Positions 1 through 11,471 are shown, counted from the stretch's first letter. The stretch: 64,000 nucleotides of DNA from Pseudomonas sp. LB-090624 (GCF_003205205.1 NZ_QJRL01000011.1:1-64000); one strand, 5' to 3'. The notes: generated by a model from the sequence alone, not told the origin. Numbers and translations are program-made.

Positions 1-1237
1 CCTCTAGCCCATACACAATGGCACCTATCCCAAGCACAGCAAAAATCCAGCCCAGCGCCGCCCATCCCCCGGTCAGGTCATGCACCAACCCCACCGCAAA
101 CGGCCCCATCGACGCCAGCGTGTAACCCACGCCCTGGGCCATGCTCGACAGGTTCGCGGCAACGTGGGCGTCCTTCGAGCGCAACACGATCAAGGTCAGC
201 GCCAAGGCGAAGGTACCGCCCTGCCCGAGGCCCAACACCACCGCCCACCCCCACAGTCCGGAAAGTGGCGCATACAGGCATCCGAACAACCCCGCCAGGG
301 TGGTCAGCATGACCAGTACGATCGCCAGGCGCTGGTCATTGCCGCGGGTGGCCAGCCAGGGCGCGCTGAGCGAGCTGATCAGTTGCACGATCACCGACCC
401 CGATAGCACCAGCCCTGCCTCGGTCGGGCTCAGGCCACGGCCGATCAGGATCGAGGGCAACCAGCCAAAGACGATGTAGGCCAGCGACGACTGCAAGCCC
501 ATGTACAGGGTAACCTGCCAGGCCAGCGGGTCGCGCCACAGGCCACGCACGCGATAAGCCACCTTGTGCAGGCCATGCCCCTGGCGCGCCTGTGGCAGCC
601 ACACCAGCATGGCCAGCAAGGCCGGCAACACCCAGAAGCCCAGGCCCAGCGCCCAACTGCCATCGAAATGCTGGGCCAAAGGCACGGTGGCACCTGCCGC
701 CATGGCCGCGCCCAGGCACAAGGCCATGGTGTACACACCGGTTAACGTACCTGCATGCTGCGGGAAATCACGCTTGACGATCCCGGGTAATAGCACACCG
801 ATAATACCGATGCTGGCACCCGCCATCAGGCTGCCGAGAAACACCCCAATGGCGCCGAAGGTGCTTCGCACCAGAATACCCAGCGCCAGCGTCAGGAGGA
901 TGCCGAGAATCACCCGCTCGCTGCCAAAACGCCGCGCCAACACAGGCGCCAGCGGTGCAAACAAGCCCAGGCAGAGCACCGGCAAGGTGGTCAGCAAGCC
1001 CGCTTGCGAGGCATTCAGCCCCAGGCCATCGGAGACCTGGCCCAGCACCGGCGCCATGCTCGACAGCGCCGGGCGCAGGTTCAGCGCCACCAGCACCAGG
1101 CCCAGCAGCAGCAACCATGGCCGCCTTGGCAGCGCGGGCTGCTGCTGAACCTGCTCGTCGTCAGCCTCGGCGTCGATCAGCAACTCTTCGAGGTCCCGCG
1201 GGTTCTGCGGGGTTTTGCGGGTGATGAATTCAGCCAT
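1..1237 (-). CDS. CynX/NimT-family MFS transporter (3' end beyond window)
   Basis: Inner-membrane major facilitator transporter; the reading frame is open to the left edge, so the C-terminus is missing. About 412 residues are visible. An acidic cytoplasmic N-terminus of about 38 residues (including EELLIDAEADDEQ) precedes the first membrane helix, which carries the NLRPA signature typical of the cyanate/nitroimidazole transporter group. At least ten further hydrophobic segments follow. The ATG is at 1237, only 13 nt after the stop of the GntR regulator gene, so the two probably form one transcript and the regulator may respond to the transported compound. Family membership is clear. The substrate is not; cyanate is only one possibility. 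Confidence 0.85.
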   Translation of the reverse strand, partial: MAEFITRKTPQNPRDLEELLIDAEADDEQVQQQPALPRRPWLLLLGLVLVALNLRPALSSMAPVLGQVSDGLGLNASQAGLLTTLPVLCLGLFAPLAPVLARRFGSERVILGILLTLALGILVRSTFGAIGVFLGSLMAGASIGIIGVLLPGIVKRDFPQHAGTLTGVYTMALCLGAAMAAGATVPLAQHFDGSWALGLGFWVLPALLAMLVWLPQARQGHGLHKVAYRVRGLWRDPLAWQVTLYMGLQSSLAYIVFGWLPSILIGRGLSPTEAGLVLSGSVIVQLISSLSAPWLATRGNDQRLAIVLVMLTTLAGLFGCLYAPLSGLWGWAVVLGLGQGGTFALALTLIVLRSKDAHVAANLSSMAQGVGYTLASMGPFAVGLVHDLTGGWAALGWIFAVLGIGAIVYGLE

Positions 1238-1250
1238 GGCCTTCTCGGGT

Positions 1251-1901
1251 TCAGGATTCGATGAGGGTACGGCTCAGGCGCTTGGCCCGCTCCGCGTCGC
1301 GTTGCTCGATGGCGTCGAGGATCTGCCCATGCAGGTCGAACGTGGCCTGGCAGCGTGGCACGGTGGCCATGTTGTGTTGCAGCGCGGCAGCCACCACCCC
1401 GGAAAAGTAGCGATACAACTCGCTTAACGCCGGGTTGTGGGCGGCATCGACCAACCGTTGGTGGAACACCAGGTCGCAGGCCACATAGGTATCGACATCC
1501 CCGTGAAAGTGCCCGGCACTGCCGGCCAGGGCCTCGCGTAGCGCCTGCAGGTCAGCCTCGGTGCGCCGCACCGCTGCCAGGCCAATGGCCTCGGCTTCGA
1601 GGATATGCCGGGTTTCGCGGGCCTGCTCAGCTGTGCAGCGGGACATTGCCTGCACCGCCTGCAACGGATCCTGGGCCGTGCGCAGGTAACTGCCATCGCC
1701 TTGGCGGATTTCGACCAGGCCACTGAAAGCCAGCACGCGCATGGCCTCACGCACGGTATTACGGCTGATGCCCAGCTGCTGGGCGAGTTCAGGTTCGGTC
1801 GGCAGACGCTGGCCGACCTGCCAGTGGCCCAGCACGATACGCTCGCGCATGCGCTCCACCGCCAGTTCGACCAAGGAACGCTTGGTCAACTCACTAGTCA
1901 T
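1251..1901 (-). CDS. GntR-family regulator, FadR/FCD subfamily
   Basis: DNA-binding regulator of 216 residues. The N-terminal winged helix-turn-helix (about residues 5-70) contains the GntR signature RLPTEPELAQQLGISRNTVR. The C-terminal all-helical FCD domain (about 80-216) has the metal/ligand-pocket pattern DLVFHQRL and a later HGQILDAI. The ATG at 1901 lacks a strong ribosome site; an in-frame TTG at 1910 is the alternative. It lies just upstream of the MFS gene and divergent from the phosphatase gene, with a TCATC-C-GATGA palindrome in the shared upstream region. Family sure, effector unknown. Confidence 0.88.
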   Translation of the reverse strand: MTSELTKRSLVELAVERMRERIVLGHWQVGQRLPTEPELAQQLGISRNTVREAMRVLAFSGLVEIRQGDGSYLRTAQDPLQAVQAMSRCTAEQARETRHILEAEAIGLAAVRRTEADLQALREALAGSAGHFHGDVDTYVACDLVFHQRLVDAAHNPALSELYRYFSGVVAAALQHNMATVPRCQATFDLHGQILDAIEQRDAERAKRLSRTLIES

Positions 1902-1914
1902 GCCATTCAACCAA

Positions 1915-1925
1915 TCATCCGATGA
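1915..1925. promoter_or_regulatory. Perfect palindrome TCATC-C-GATGA, candidate GntR operator
   Basis: An 11-bp perfect inverted repeat with one central base lies 14 bp upstream of the GntR start, between divergent genes. FadR-subfamily GntR proteins bind short palindromes with an odd central base and commonly repress their own gene. Binding is inferred from position and symmetry only. Confidence 0.45.
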
Positions 1926-2040
1926 ATTCGCTCAGGGTACTGGATAGCGGGCAACAGCGCAAACCGCCTGGTATTTCTGCCAGTTGTGCTGGACAAGGCG
2001 AATTGCAACGCTCGCGGGGTACTCCCAGGAAGATACCAAC

Positions 2041-3225
2041 ATGCGACTGGCAAGCCTGCTGCTAATGCTGTTCCTGACCCTGCTGCCTGGCTGTGAACCG
2101 AGCCGCCAACCCAGCCGGCCCAAGGCGTTGTTCATCGGCCTGGACGGCGTACAACTGCGGGAATACCTGGAGTTGGGCGACGCCACCAACCTGAAGCAGC
2201 GGCTGCACCATGGCAGGGCCTACGCCGGGGGCGAGAATGGCAAAGCCAGTGAGCAGCCCACCTTGAGCGGCCCCGGGTGGGTCACGCTGTTGACAGGCGT
2301 CTGGAGCAACAAACATGGCGTCGACTCGGACGCCGAGTCCCTGCGCGTGAACCCGGCATTTCCCAGCGTCTTCAAGCGGTTGCGTCTTGCCTTGCCCAAT
2401 GCCTACCTCTCCAGCATCGTCAACTGGCACCCCATCAACACGGCATTCCTGCTGGAAGACGCCCACGGCGCCGACGTGCGCGAAAGTGGTTTGACGGATG
2501 CACAAGTGATCGAGCGCACCTTGCAGGTACTCACCGATACGCCCGCAGACTTCACCTTCGTTCAACTGGACGAGCCGGACCAGGTGGGGCACAACCAGGG
2601 GTACGGCGAGCGTTACCAACAGGCATTGCGCAAGGTTGACAGCGAGATCGGTCGGCTGCTGGACAAGGTAGACCAGCGACGTCGCATGTTCCCGCAGGAA
2701 GACTGGCTGGTGATCGTCAGCACCGATCACGGCCGCGATTGTTGGGGCAAAGGCCACGGCGGCGCTTCAGAACAGGAAAAAAGCATCTTCATCGCCAGCA
2801 ACAAACCGCTGAATCAGGAACTGACCGAACTGAGCGTGCCCGCGGAAATGCCAGGGCCCGACAACCTGTACGGCCTTCCCGCGCAGACCTCGGTGGCGCC
2901 CACTGTGTTACGCCATATGGGCCTGCGGTTGCAGCCGGAGTGGCTATTGGACGGCACGCCCTTGCTCGGTGATACCGGCGTGCGCAAGGCGCGGGCTGAT
3001 GAGCACAAGGGGCGACTGCGCTGGAACAGCGATGCCAATGGCTACCTGACGATACTGAAGAATGGGCATGTGGTCGCCCAGGTGGCAGCCAGGGCCGGGC
3101 AATGGACCGACCCTGAAGGCATGGAGAAGCAGAACGACTACGCGCTGGTGCTGGGCGGTACACCGCTGGCGGTACGCAACAGGTCAGCGGCCAAGACGTT
3201 TGCCATAGAAGAAATCAGCTATTGA
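2041..3225 (+). CDS. Alkaline-phosphatase-superfamily lipoprotein (phosphodiesterase/nucleotide pyrophosphatase type)
   Basis: Predicted 394-residue lipoprotein hydrolase. A signal sequence ends in the lipobox LLPGC (Cys about residue 18), so it should be anchored in a membrane facing the periplasm. Motifs of the type I phosphodiesterase fold are visible: the first metal Asp in FIGLDGV, the TLSGPGWVTLLTG nucleophile segment, QLDEPDQVGH, and the STDHGRDCWGKGHGG metal-binding run. The start at 2041 follows GGAAG with good spacing and begins exactly at the signal peptide; an in-frame ATG at 1984 would spoil it. Divergent from the GntR gene. Substrate unknown. Confidence 0.8.
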   Translation: MRLASLLLMLFLTLLPGCEPSRQPSRPKALFIGLDGVQLREYLELGDATNLKQRLHHGRAYAGGENGKASEQPTLSGPGWVTLLTGVWSNKHGVDSDAESLRVNPAFPSVFKRLRLALPNAYLSSIVNWHPINTAFLLEDAHGADVRESGLTDAQVIERTLQVLTDTPADFTFVQLDEPDQVGHNQGYGERYQQALRKVDSEIGRLLDKVDQRRRMFPQEDWLVIVSTDHGRDCWGKGHGGASEQEKSIFIASNKPLNQELTELSVPAEMPGPDNLYGLPAQTSVAPTVLRHMGLRLQPEWLLDGTPLLGDTGVRKARADEHKGRLRWNSDANGYLTILKNGHVVAQVAARAGQWTDPEGMEKQNDYALVLGGTPLAVRNRSAAKTFAIEEISY

Positions 3226-3238
3226 GCAGGGCGCGCTC

Positions 3239-3284
3239 TCTGCTGGAGCAGCCTTATACCGCTAAAAGGCTGCGTAACAGCAGA
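3239..3284. terminator. Nested hairpin between convergent genes
   Basis: Two nested stems, TCTGCTG/CAGCAGA outside and GCAGCCTT/AAGGCTGC inside, lie between the stops of the phosphatase gene (+) and hisC (-). Position suggests a two-way terminator, but no long T-run follows on either strand. Confidence 0.5.
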
Positions 3285-3296
3285 AAGCGATGCCGG

Positions 3297-4343
3297 TCAG
3301 TTCAACGCATCAAGCAGCGCCTGGTTCATCTCTGGCGTGCCGATGGTGATGCGCAGGAACTGGGCGATCCGCGCCTGTTTGAAGTGCCGCACGATCACGC
3401 CCTGCTCGCGCAGGCGCGCGGCCAGTTCGGCGGCATCCTGTTGCGGGTGGCGAGCAAAGATGAAGTTGGCAGCCGATGGCAGCACTTCAAAGCCCTTGGC
3501 CTGCAATTGAGTTACCAACAGCTCGCGGCTGTCGATCACCTTGCGGCAGGTTTCCTCGAAGTAAGCGCGGTCTTCGAACGCCACTGCCGCACCGACGATT
3601 GCCGCACGGTCCAGCGGGTACGAGTTGAAGCTGTTCTTGATCCGCTCCAGCGCCTCGATCAGGTCCGGATGCCCCACTGCCAGGCCTACCCGCAAGCCAG
3701 CCAGCGAGCGCGACTTCGACAGGGTCTGGGTAACCAGCAGGTTGTCATAGCGGTCGACCAGGCTGATGGCGGTTTCGCCACCGAAATCGATGTAGGCTTC
3801 ATCCACCACCACCACCGAATCACGGTTGGCCTGCAGCAACTGCTCCACTGCCTGCAGCGGCATCAAGCAGCCGGTGGGTGCATTGGGGTTGGGGAAGATG
3901 ATGCCGGCATTGGGCTTGTTGTAGTCTTCGATGCAGATCTGGAACTGCTCGTCCAGCGCTACTTGTTCGAAGGCGATGCCATACAGCCCACAGTAGACCG
4001 GATAGAAGCTGTAGCTGATGTCCGGGAACAGCAGTGGTGCATCGTGCTGGAACAGGCCGTGGAAGATGTGCGCCAGCACCTCGTCCGAGCCATTGCCGAC
4101 AAACACCTGCGCGCTGGTCACACCGTAGTATTCGGCCACGGCCTGCTTAAGCCGGTCACCATTGGGGTCCGGATACAGCCGCAGGTTATCGTTCAGCTCG
4201 CCGCGCATGGCCTCCAGCGCCTTGGGCGAAGGGCCGTAGGGGTTTTCGTTGGTGTTCAACTTGACCAACCGTGCCAGCTTGGGCTGCTCGCCCGGCACGT
4301 ATGGCACCAGGCCCTTGACGAAGGGGCTCCAGAATCGACTCAT
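3297..4343 (-). CDS. hisC: Histidinol-phosphate aminotransferase
   Basis: PLP-dependent class I/II aminotransferase of 348 residues. It converts imidazole acetol phosphate plus glutamate to histidinol phosphate in histidine synthesis. The PLP Lys is K210 in [10 protein letters not shown]; the substrate loop [11 protein letters not shown], the PNPNAPTG motif and DEAYIDF (PLP-ring Asp) are all present. Starts 2 nt after the hisD stop, so the two genes are translationally linked. The longer clockwise open frame on the opposite strand is a codon-bias shadow. Confidence 0.96.
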   Translation of the reverse strand: MSRFWSPFVKGLVPYVPGEQPKLARLVKLNTNENPYGPSPKALEAMRGELNDNLRLYPDPNGDRLKQAVAEYYGVTSAQVFVGNGSDEVLAHIFHGLFQHDAPLLFPDISYSFYPVYCGLYGIAFEQVALDEQFQICIEDYNKPNAGIIFPNPNAPTGCLMPLQAVEQLLQANRDSVVVVDEAYIDFGGETAISLVDRYDNLLVTQTLSKSRSLAGLRVGLAVGHPDLIEALERIKNSFNSYPLDRAAIVGAAVAFEDRAYFEETCRKVIDSRELLVTQLQAKGFEVLPSAANFIFARHPQQDAAELAARLREQGVIVRHFKQARIAQFLRITIGTPEMNQALLDALN

Positions 4344-4345
4344 GC

Positions 4346-5671
4346 TCAGTTCCCCTTCTCTTGGGTCAGAATACGGTATTCAGCGCTGCGGGCGTGGGCG
4401 GTCAGCGACTCGCCACGGGCCAGGATCGAAGCAGTGTGGCCCAGCTCGGACGCACCCTGTTCGGAGCAGAAGATGATCGAAGAACGCTTCTGGAAGTCAT
4501 ACACCCCCAGCGGCGAGGAGAAACGCGCGGTGCCGGAGGTTGGCAGTACGTGGTTAGGGCCGGCGCAGTAGTCGCCCAGCGCTTCACTGGTGTGGCGGCC
4601 CATGAAGATCGCGCCTGCGTGGCGAATGTGCGGCAGCCAGGCCTGCGGGTCGGCTACCGACAGCTCCAGGTGCTCTGGCGCAATGCGGTTGGCGACCTCG
4701 ATGGCCTGCTGCATGTCACGCACCTGGATCAGGGCGCCACGGCCATTGATCGACTTCTCGATGATTTCGGCGCGCTCCATGGTCGGCATCAGCTTGTCGA
4801 TGCTGGCGGCAACACGGTCGAGGAAGGCGGCATCCGGGCTGACCAGGATGGCCTGGGCATCTTCATCGTGCTCGGCCTGGGAGAACAGGTCCATGGCGAT
4901 CCAGTCCGGGTCGGTCTGGCCGTCACACACCACCAGGATTTCGGACGGGCCGGCGATCATGTCGATGCCCACCTGGCCAAATACGTGGCGCTTGGCAGTG
5001 GCGACGTAGATGTTGCCCGGGCCGACGATCTTGTCCACCTGCGGCACGCTCTCGGTGCCGTAGGCCAACGCCGCGACGGCCTGGGCACCACCGACGGTGA
5101 ACACACGATCGACACCGGCAATGCACGCAGCAGCCAGCACCAGCTCGTTGACCTCGCCACGTGGGGTCGGCACTACCATCACCACTTCAGCTACACCGGC
5201 CACCTTGGCCGGGATGGCGTTCATCAGCACCGACGACGGGTACGACGCCTTGCCGCCCGGCACATACAGGCCGGCACGGTCCAACGGCGTGACTTTCTGC
5301 CCCAGCACGGTGCCATCGGCTTCGGTGTACTGCCAGGAATCCTGCTTCTGCCGCTCGTGGTAGATGCGCACACGCTCAGCGGCCTTTTCCAGGGCTTCGC
5401 GCTGCACCGGGGTAATGCGGGTCAGCGCCAGCTCCAGCCGGTCGCGCTTGAGGATCAGGTCGTCAATCGACTTGGCCTCAACACCATCGAAACGCTGGGT
5501 AAATTCCACCAGCGCAGCGTCGCCGCGCTCACGCACAGCCTTGATGATATCGAGCACGCGCTGGTTCACCGCGTCATCGGACACACTTTCCCAGCTCAGC
5601 AGATGATCCAGATGTCGGGCGAAATCCGGATCAGCAGCATTGAGACGGGCAATTGCAGTGGACACGGTCAT
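4346..5671 (-). CDS. hisD: Histidinol dehydrogenase
   Basis: Zinc enzyme of 441 residues catalysing the last two oxidations of histidine synthesis (histidinol to histidinal to histidine, with NAD). The NAD/substrate segment [16 protein letters not shown], the zinc-binding SQAEHDE run, the catalytic APEHLEL (Glu-His) and the C-terminal [16 protein letters not shown] are present. Length is usual for the family. It follows hisG after a 129-bp gap and precedes hisC by 2 nt. Confidence 0.97.
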   Translation of the reverse strand: MTVSTAIARLNAADPDFARHLDHLLSWESVSDDAVNQRVLDIIKAVRERGDAALVEFTQRFDGVEAKSIDDLILKRDRLELALTRITPVQREALEKAAERVRIYHERQKQDSWQYTEADGTVLGQKVTPLDRAGLYVPGGKASYPSSVLMNAIPAKVAGVAEVVMVVPTPRGEVNELVLAAACIAGVDRVFTVGGAQAVAALAYGTESVPQVDKIVGPGNIYVATAKRHVFGQVGIDMIAGPSEILVVCDGQTDPDWIAMDLFSQAEHDEDAQAILVSPDAAFLDRVAASIDKLMPTMERAEIIEKSINGRGALIQVRDMQQAIEVANRIAPEHLELSVADPQAWLPHIRHAGAIFMGRHTSEALGDYCAGPNHVLPTSGTARFSSPLGVYDFQKRSSIIFCSEQGASELGHTASILARGESLTAHARSAEYRILTQEKGN

Positions 5672-5800
5672 GGCGAGGGCCTCGATTATTTACGAATGCT
5701 CAGGCGCCCTAGGCTACCAGTCCATCCGCGCGGGCACCCGAGAAAAATGGCTATGACGCGGATAGACGGGCGCGACCGCGAGAGTCGCGCGCAGGAGGTA

Positions 5801-6436
5801 TCAGCCGCGGTGTCGCGATTCGACCGCCCCACGCAGGGTGTCGATCAGGCTCTGAATACGGGCATGCTGCATTTTCATGGAGGCCTTGTTGACCACCAGG
5901 CGCGAGCTGATCGTGGCGATCAGTTCCTGGGGCTCCAGGCCGTTGGCACGCAGGGTGTTGCCAGTGTCGACCACGTCGATGATCTTGTCGGCGAGGTTGA
6001 TCAGCGGTGCCAGTTCCATCGAGCCATACAGCTTGATGATGTCGACCTGACGGCCCTGTTCGGCGTAGTAGCGCTTGGCTACGTTGACGAACTTGGTGGC
6101 GACCCGGAGGCGGCCCTTGGGCTCGGCAGCACCGACTGCACCGGCAGTCATCAGCTTGCACTGGGCAATCTGCAGGTCCAGCGGCTCATACAGGCCCTGG
6201 CCACCATACTCCATCAGCACGTCCTTGCCGGCCACACCCAGGTCGGCGGCACCATGCTCGACATAGGTCGGCACGTCGGTGGCACGCACGATCAGCAGGC
6301 GCACGTCGGCCTGCGTGGTGGGGATGATCAGTTTGCGGCTCTTGTCCGGGTTCTCGGTCGGCACGATGCCGGCCTCGGCCAGCAACGGCAGGGTATCGTC
6401 GAGAATACGGCCTTTGGAAAGCGCGATGGTCAACAT
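5801..6436 (-). CDS. hisG: ATP phosphoribosyltransferase, short catalytic form
   Basis: First enzyme of histidine synthesis (ATP + PRPP to phosphoribosyl-ATP), 211 residues. The start [19 protein letters not shown] at 6436 is preceded by AAGGA; the frame stays open upstream, but that part is not HisG-like. The short length shows it lacks the C-terminal ACT-like regulatory domain. Short HisG proteins need HisZ as partner for activity and feedback; no hisZ lies in this window. The PRPP-binding stretch [29 protein letters not shown] is split here only by description and covers about residues 146-174. Confidence 0.95.
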   Translation of the reverse strand: MLTIALSKGRILDDTLPLLAEAGIVPTENPDKSRKLIIPTTQADVRLLIVRATDVPTYVEHGAADLGVAGKDVLMEYGGQGLYEPLDLQIAQCKLMTAGAVGAAEPKGRLRVATKFVNVAKRYYAEQGRQVDIIKLYGSMELAPLINLADKIIDVVDTGNTLRANGLEPQELIATISSRLVVNKASMKMQHARIQSLIDTLRGAVESRHRG

Positions 6437-6527
6437 TGGAACGTCGGTCCTTAAGCGGCTACTGCCGGCCAGGTCATCGACCTGGCCGCATTCAATTCGA
6501 ATGGTGCGTCCATGCACCAGTGGGCTA

Positions 6528-8056
<1,529 letters not shown>

Positions 8057-8102
8057 GCTCAACCTCAATCGGCGCCCGATGCGCACGGGTCGGCCATCAT
8101 AC

Positions 8103-8154
8103 AAAAAAGCCCCTCGCCTGCGAAGCCCAACGAGGGCTTCGCTGACCGAGGGGC
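8103..8154 (-). terminator. Intrinsic terminator after mlaB
   Basis: Read on the minus strand, GCCCCTCG and GCGAAGCCC arms pair with GGGCTTCGC and CGAGGGGC and are followed by TTTTTT. It lies between mlaB and ibaG and probably ends or attenuates mla transcription. Confidence 0.8.
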
Positions 8155-8173
8155 CATCATCCGTGCCGGGCCA

Positions 8174-8476
8174 TCAGGTTGCCAGCACTTCATCGAGGTC
8201 ATAGACCTCGGCAATTTCACGCATGTCGTCAGGCATGCCGCGCACCTGGCAAGCCTTGCCGGCCGCCTGGGCATCACGCATGAACGCCAGCAGCAGCGAC
8301 AGGCCGACACTGGTGGAGCGCTGTACTGCCGTGCAATCGAGCACCAGTTGCGCGTCACGGCTAGCCGCGATCAGCGCCTTGCCTTGCTTGCGCAAGGCCG
8401 GCCCGCTGCGGAAGTCCAGCACGCCGGCCAGGCACAACACCCCCGGCTCGGCCATGCTTACGGCAGCCTCGCTCAT
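8174..8476 (-). CDS. mlaB: STAS-domain protein of the Mla transporter
   Basis: Cytoplasmic STAS-fold protein of 100 residues. In the MlaFEDB complex MlaB binds the MlaF ATPase and is needed for its stability and activity. The anti-sigma-antagonist-like core (VLDFRSGPALRKQGK ... LVLDCTAVQRSTSVGLSLL) has the conserved Ser/Thr region after the second strand. Its start overlaps the mlaC stop by 4 nt (ATGA). In P. putida the locus is also known as ttg2. Confidence 0.88.
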   Translation of the reverse strand: MSEAAVSMAEPGVLCLAGVLDFRSGPALRKQGKALIAASRDAQLVLDCTAVQRSTSVGLSLLLAFMRDAQAAGKACQVRGMPDDMREIAEVYDLDEVLAT

Positions 8477-9120
8477 TTGACGGTCTTCTCCGGCGAGCTG
8501 TCGGCAGTCTGCTTGGCCTTGGCCACTTCGCCGGCCCAGCCGTCGATGGTCTTGTCCAGGTCGTTGCCGTTGCGCTGCATGGCATCGGCGAACTGGTCGC
8601 GGAACAGCTTGCCGATATTGATGCCGTTGACGATGACGTTACGCACCTTCCACTCGCCGGCGATGTTTTCCAGGGTGTACTGCACCGGGTATACGGCACC
8701 GTTGTTGCCGGTGACCTTCATGCCGACGCTGGCACGCTTGCCGTCATCAGCCTTGGCCGGGTCGACGGTGATGCCCTGGTTGTTGTACTCCAGCAGCGCG
8801 TTGCCATAGAACTGCATCAGGCTGCGCTTGAAGTTTTCCTGGAAGCGCTGCATCTGCTCCGGGGTAGCCTTGCGCGAGTACTTGACGGTCATGATGCTGC
8901 GGGAAATACCGTCCGCGTCCACCACCGGGCCAAGAATGCGGTTGAGCGCATCGTAGAAGGCGTTGGGGTTGGACTTGTACTGTTCCTTGTTGGCCTTGAG
9001 GTCGCCGAGCAGTTCAGTGGTGGTGCCCTGAACCACATCGTGCGGGGTTTGCGCCGCCATGGTCAGCAGGGGGAAGGCCGCCAGCAGAACCAGCAGGCCA
9101 CGTCGCAGGATCGAAATCAT
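8473..9120 (-). CDS. mlaC: Periplasmic phospholipid-binding protein
   Basis: Soluble periplasmic lipid carrier (215 residues) that ferries phospholipid between the outer membrane and the MlaFEDB inner-membrane complex. A cleavable signal peptide (MISILRRGLLVLLAAFPLLTMAAQ, split site after AQ or MAA) is followed by the MlaC/Ttg2D domain with the usual YSRKATPEQMQRFQENFK region. Start ATG at 9120 lies behind GGAG. Lies 9 nt after mlaD. Confidence 0.94.
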   Translation of the reverse strand: MISILRRGLLVLLAAFPLLTMAAQTPHDVVQGTTTELLGDLKANKEQYKSNPNAFYDALNRILGPVVDADGISRSIMTVKYSRKATPEQMQRFQENFKRSLMQFYGNALLEYNNQGITVDPAKADDGKRASVGMKVTGNNGAVYPVQYTLENIAGEWKVRNVIVNGINIGKLFRDQFADAMQRNGNDLDKTIDGWAGEVAKAKQTADSSPEKTVK

Positions 9121-9129
9121 GGAAACTCC

Positions 9130-9615
9130 TTAATTAGCCGGTTGCGCTTCTTTCGGTTCCTTGCCAACGGAGTTGAGCAGGAACTTGCCAATCAGATCTT
9201 CCAGCACCAGCGCCGACTGGGTGTCGTGGATGGTCGCGCCGTCCTTGAGCACTTCGTCCTCACCGCCAACGCTGATGCCGATGTACTTCTCGCCAAGCAG
9301 ACCAGCGGTCAGGATCGAGGCAGTGGAGTCGGTCGGCAGGTTGTCCACCGACTTGTCCAGCTGCAAGGTCACCCGACCGGTGTAGGAATCACGGTCCAGA
9401 TCGATGGCGGTGACCTTGCCGATGGTCACGCCGGCCATGGTCACTTTAGCTCTGACCGTCAAACCGGCGATATTGTCGAAGTAGGCATAAACTTTATAGG
9501 TATCGCTGCTCGGGCTGGCCGACAGCCCGCTGACACGCAGGGCCAGCAGCAGCAGCGCCAGGATCCCGGCCAGGAGGAACAGGCCGACACCGATTTCCAG
9601 GGTGCGGTTTTGCAT
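9130..9615 (-). CDS. mlaD: MCE-domain membrane protein of the Mla transporter
   Basis: Inner-membrane-anchored MCE protein of 161 residues; hexamers form the lipid channel that meets MlaC. One N-terminal membrane helix (about residues 7-27, ending LLLALRVSGLS) precedes the MCE domain (about 36-120, with YFDNIAGLTVRAKVTMAGV and LLGEKYIGISVGG). The ATG at 9615 overlaps the mlaE stop by 1 nt (TGATG). The same frame is open further upstream but overlaps mlaE and is not MlaD-like. Confidence 0.95.
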   Translation of the reverse strand: MQNRTLEIGVGLFLLAGILALLLLALRVSGLSASPSSDTYKVYAYFDNIAGLTVRAKVTMAGVTIGKVTAIDLDRDSYTGRVTLQLDKSVDNLPTDSTASILTAGLLGEKYIGISVGGEDEVLKDGATIHDTQSALVLEDLIGKFLLNSVGKEPKEAQPAN

Positions 9616-10412
9616 CAGAAATCTCCAAACATCAAGGCGGTCAGAATAAAGTCCAGACCCAGCACTGCCAACGAGGCGTAGACCACGGTCTTGGTGGTGG
9701 CACGGCTGATCCCTTCTGAGGTGGGCTCGCAGTCGTACCCCTGGAATACGGCGATCCAGGTCGTGACGAAGGCGAATACCAGGCTCTTGATCAAGCCGTT
9801 GAGCACGTCGTCGGTGAAAGAAACACTGTTCTGCATGTTGGCCCAGAACGAGCCTTCGTAGACCCCCAGCCAGTCCACCGCCACCCACGACCCGCCCCAG
9901 ATGCCGACCACGCTGAAGATCAGCGCCAGCAACGGCAGCGAGATGAAACCAGCCCACAGGCGTGGTGCAACGATGTACTTGAGCGGGTCGACGCCGATCA
10001 TTTCCAGGCTCGACAGTTGCTCGGTGGACTTCATGTTGCCAATTTCGGCGGTCAGGGCAGAACCGGCGCGACCGGCGAACAGCAATGCTGTCACCACCGG
10101 CCCAAGCTCACGCAGCAGGGTCAGGGCGACCATCTGCCCCACCGCCTGCTCCGAGCCGTACTTGGTCAGGATGCTGTAGCCCTGCAGCGCCAGCACCATG
10201 CCGATGAACACGCCTGACACCACGACGATCGCCAGCGACAGCACGCCCACCGAGTACAGCTGCTTGGTCAGCAACTGGAAGCCGCCGCCGATGCCGCCGC
10301 GGCCGACCAGTGCATGGAACAGGAACAGGCAGGAACGCCCCAGTACCGCCACCACGTCGATTGCCGAGCGGCCCAGCAGGCGGACGCGTTCGAGTAAGGA
10401 TTTTCTGCGCAT
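9615..10412 (-). CDS. mlaE: Permease of the Mla phospholipid transporter
   Basis: Integral membrane permease of 265 residues with the MlaE/YrbE fold; it forms the core of the MlaFEDB ABC complex. Visible features are an amphipathic N-terminus, a long [23 protein letters not shown] helix, the coupling segment [21 protein letters not shown] and several hydrophobic helices. The ATG at 10412 overlaps the mlaF stop by 1 nt; a TTG one codon earlier is less likely. Confidence 0.95.
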   Translation of the reverse strand: MRRKSLLERVRLLGRSAIDVVAVLGRSCLFLFHALVGRGGIGGGFQLLTKQLYSVGVLSLAIVVVSGVFIGMVLALQGYSILTKYGSEQAVGQMVALTLLRELGPVVTALLFAGRAGSALTAEIGNMKSTEQLSSLEMIGVDPLKYIVAPRLWAGFISLPLLALIFSVVGIWGGSWVAVDWLGVYEGSFWANMQNSVSFTDDVLNGLIKSLVFAFVTTWIAVFQGYDCEPTSEGISRATTKTVVYASLAVLGLDFILTALMFGDF

Positions 10413-11221
10413 CAACGCGCCCCCAGCAGGTCGGCGCGGTAGTCAGGCGCAGGAAAGTGAAAGGGAACCGGGCCGTCCGGGTCGCCTTTCATGAACTGGC
10501 GAATCCGCGGGTTGTCCGAGCCCATCAGCTCGTCAGGCGTGCCCTGGCCCAGCACCTGGCCATCACCCACCACGTAGATGTAGTCCGCGATACTGGCGGT
10601 TTCCGCCAGATCATGGGAAACCACGATGCTGGTGATGCCCAAGGCATCGTTGAGCAGGCGGATGAGGCGCACCAGAACGCCCATGGCAATAGGGTCCTGG
10701 CCGACGAACGGTTCGTCGTACATGAGAATCTGCGGGTCCAGCGCAATCGCCCGGGCCAGGGCGACACGGCGCTTCATGCCACCGGACAGCTCGTCGGGCA
10801 TCAGGTCGATGGCACCGCGCAGGCCCACCGCCTGCAGCTTCATCAACACGATGTCACGGATCATTTCGTCCGACAGCTGCGTATGCACGCGCAACGGGAA
10901 CGCAACGTTCTCGAACACATCGAGGTCGGTGAACAGCGCACCGCTCTGGAACAGCACCCCCATTTGCTTGCGGGCGTCGAACAGGTCACTGCGCGACAGC
11001 GTCGGCAGGTTCTGCCCGGCAACCCATACCTCACCACCGGAGGGGCGCAGCTGCGCGCCCATCAGGCGGAGCAACGTGGTCTTACCGCAACCCGATGGCC
11101 CCATGATACCGGTGACCTTGCCGCGCGGGATGCGAATGTCGACGTTGCTGAAAATGCTGCGCGAACCGCGTTTGAAGGTAACACCCTTCAACTCGACCGC
11201 GTAGGCGCTATCCACACTCAT
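10412..11221 (-). CDS. mlaF: ATPase of the Mla phospholipid transporter
   Basis: ABC ATP-binding subunit of 269 residues, first gene of mlaFEDCB. Walker [11 protein letters not shown] (residues 41-50), Q-loop [17 protein letters not shown], signature [16 protein letters not shown], Walker B LMYDEP and the switch His in VVSHD are present. Powers retrograde phospholipid transport that keeps the outer leaflet free of phospholipid. Divergent from kdsD. Confidence 0.96.
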   Translation of the reverse strand: MSVDSAYAVELKGVTFKRGSRSIFSNVDIRIPRGKVTGIMGPSGCGKTTLLRLMGAQLRPSGGEVWVAGQNLPTLSRSDLFDARKQMGVLFQSGALFTDLDVFENVAFPLRVHTQLSDEMIRDIVLMKLQAVGLRGAIDLMPDELSGGMKRRVALARAIALDPQILMYDEPFVGQDPIAMGVLVRLIRLLNDALGITSIVVSHDLAETASIADYIYVVGDGQVLGQGTPDELMGSDNPRIRQFMKGDPDGPVPFHFPAPDYRADLLGAR

Positions 11222-11432
11222 CTAGACTCCTTGCTGATGCAGCCTCGTCCATATGGACGCCGGCCTCCATCTGGAAGGCACACGCACCCCTGACAGGCCG
11301 AATAGCGGCGAACTATAGCACCGCTGACAGCGCCGCCCCAAGGCCGGGCAACGAGGTCGTTCAGCGCCGCGACAGGCAGGCAGGTGTTTTACCTGTGGCA
11401 ATCGAAAGCGTGAGGGTTTCTTACATTGCGGC

Positions 11433-11438
11433 TATAAT
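11433..11438 (+). promoter_or_regulatory. Consensus -10 hexamer upstream of kdsD
   Basis: A perfect TATAAT lies 33 bp upstream of the kdsD ATG, in the 250-bp region between the divergent mlaF and kdsD genes. No good -35 hexamer stands 16-18 bp upstream, so activity rests on the -10 alone in this reading. The rest of 11222-11432 shows no gene. Confidence 0.5.
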
Positions 11439-11471
11439 CGCCGCCTTTTCATCAGGCATTGCTTTTTCGAC

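Noticed and set aside
4361..6454. A 697-codon open frame on the plus strand
   Set aside because: Runs antisense across hisD and hisG, both certain. His-rich translation typical of shadow frames.
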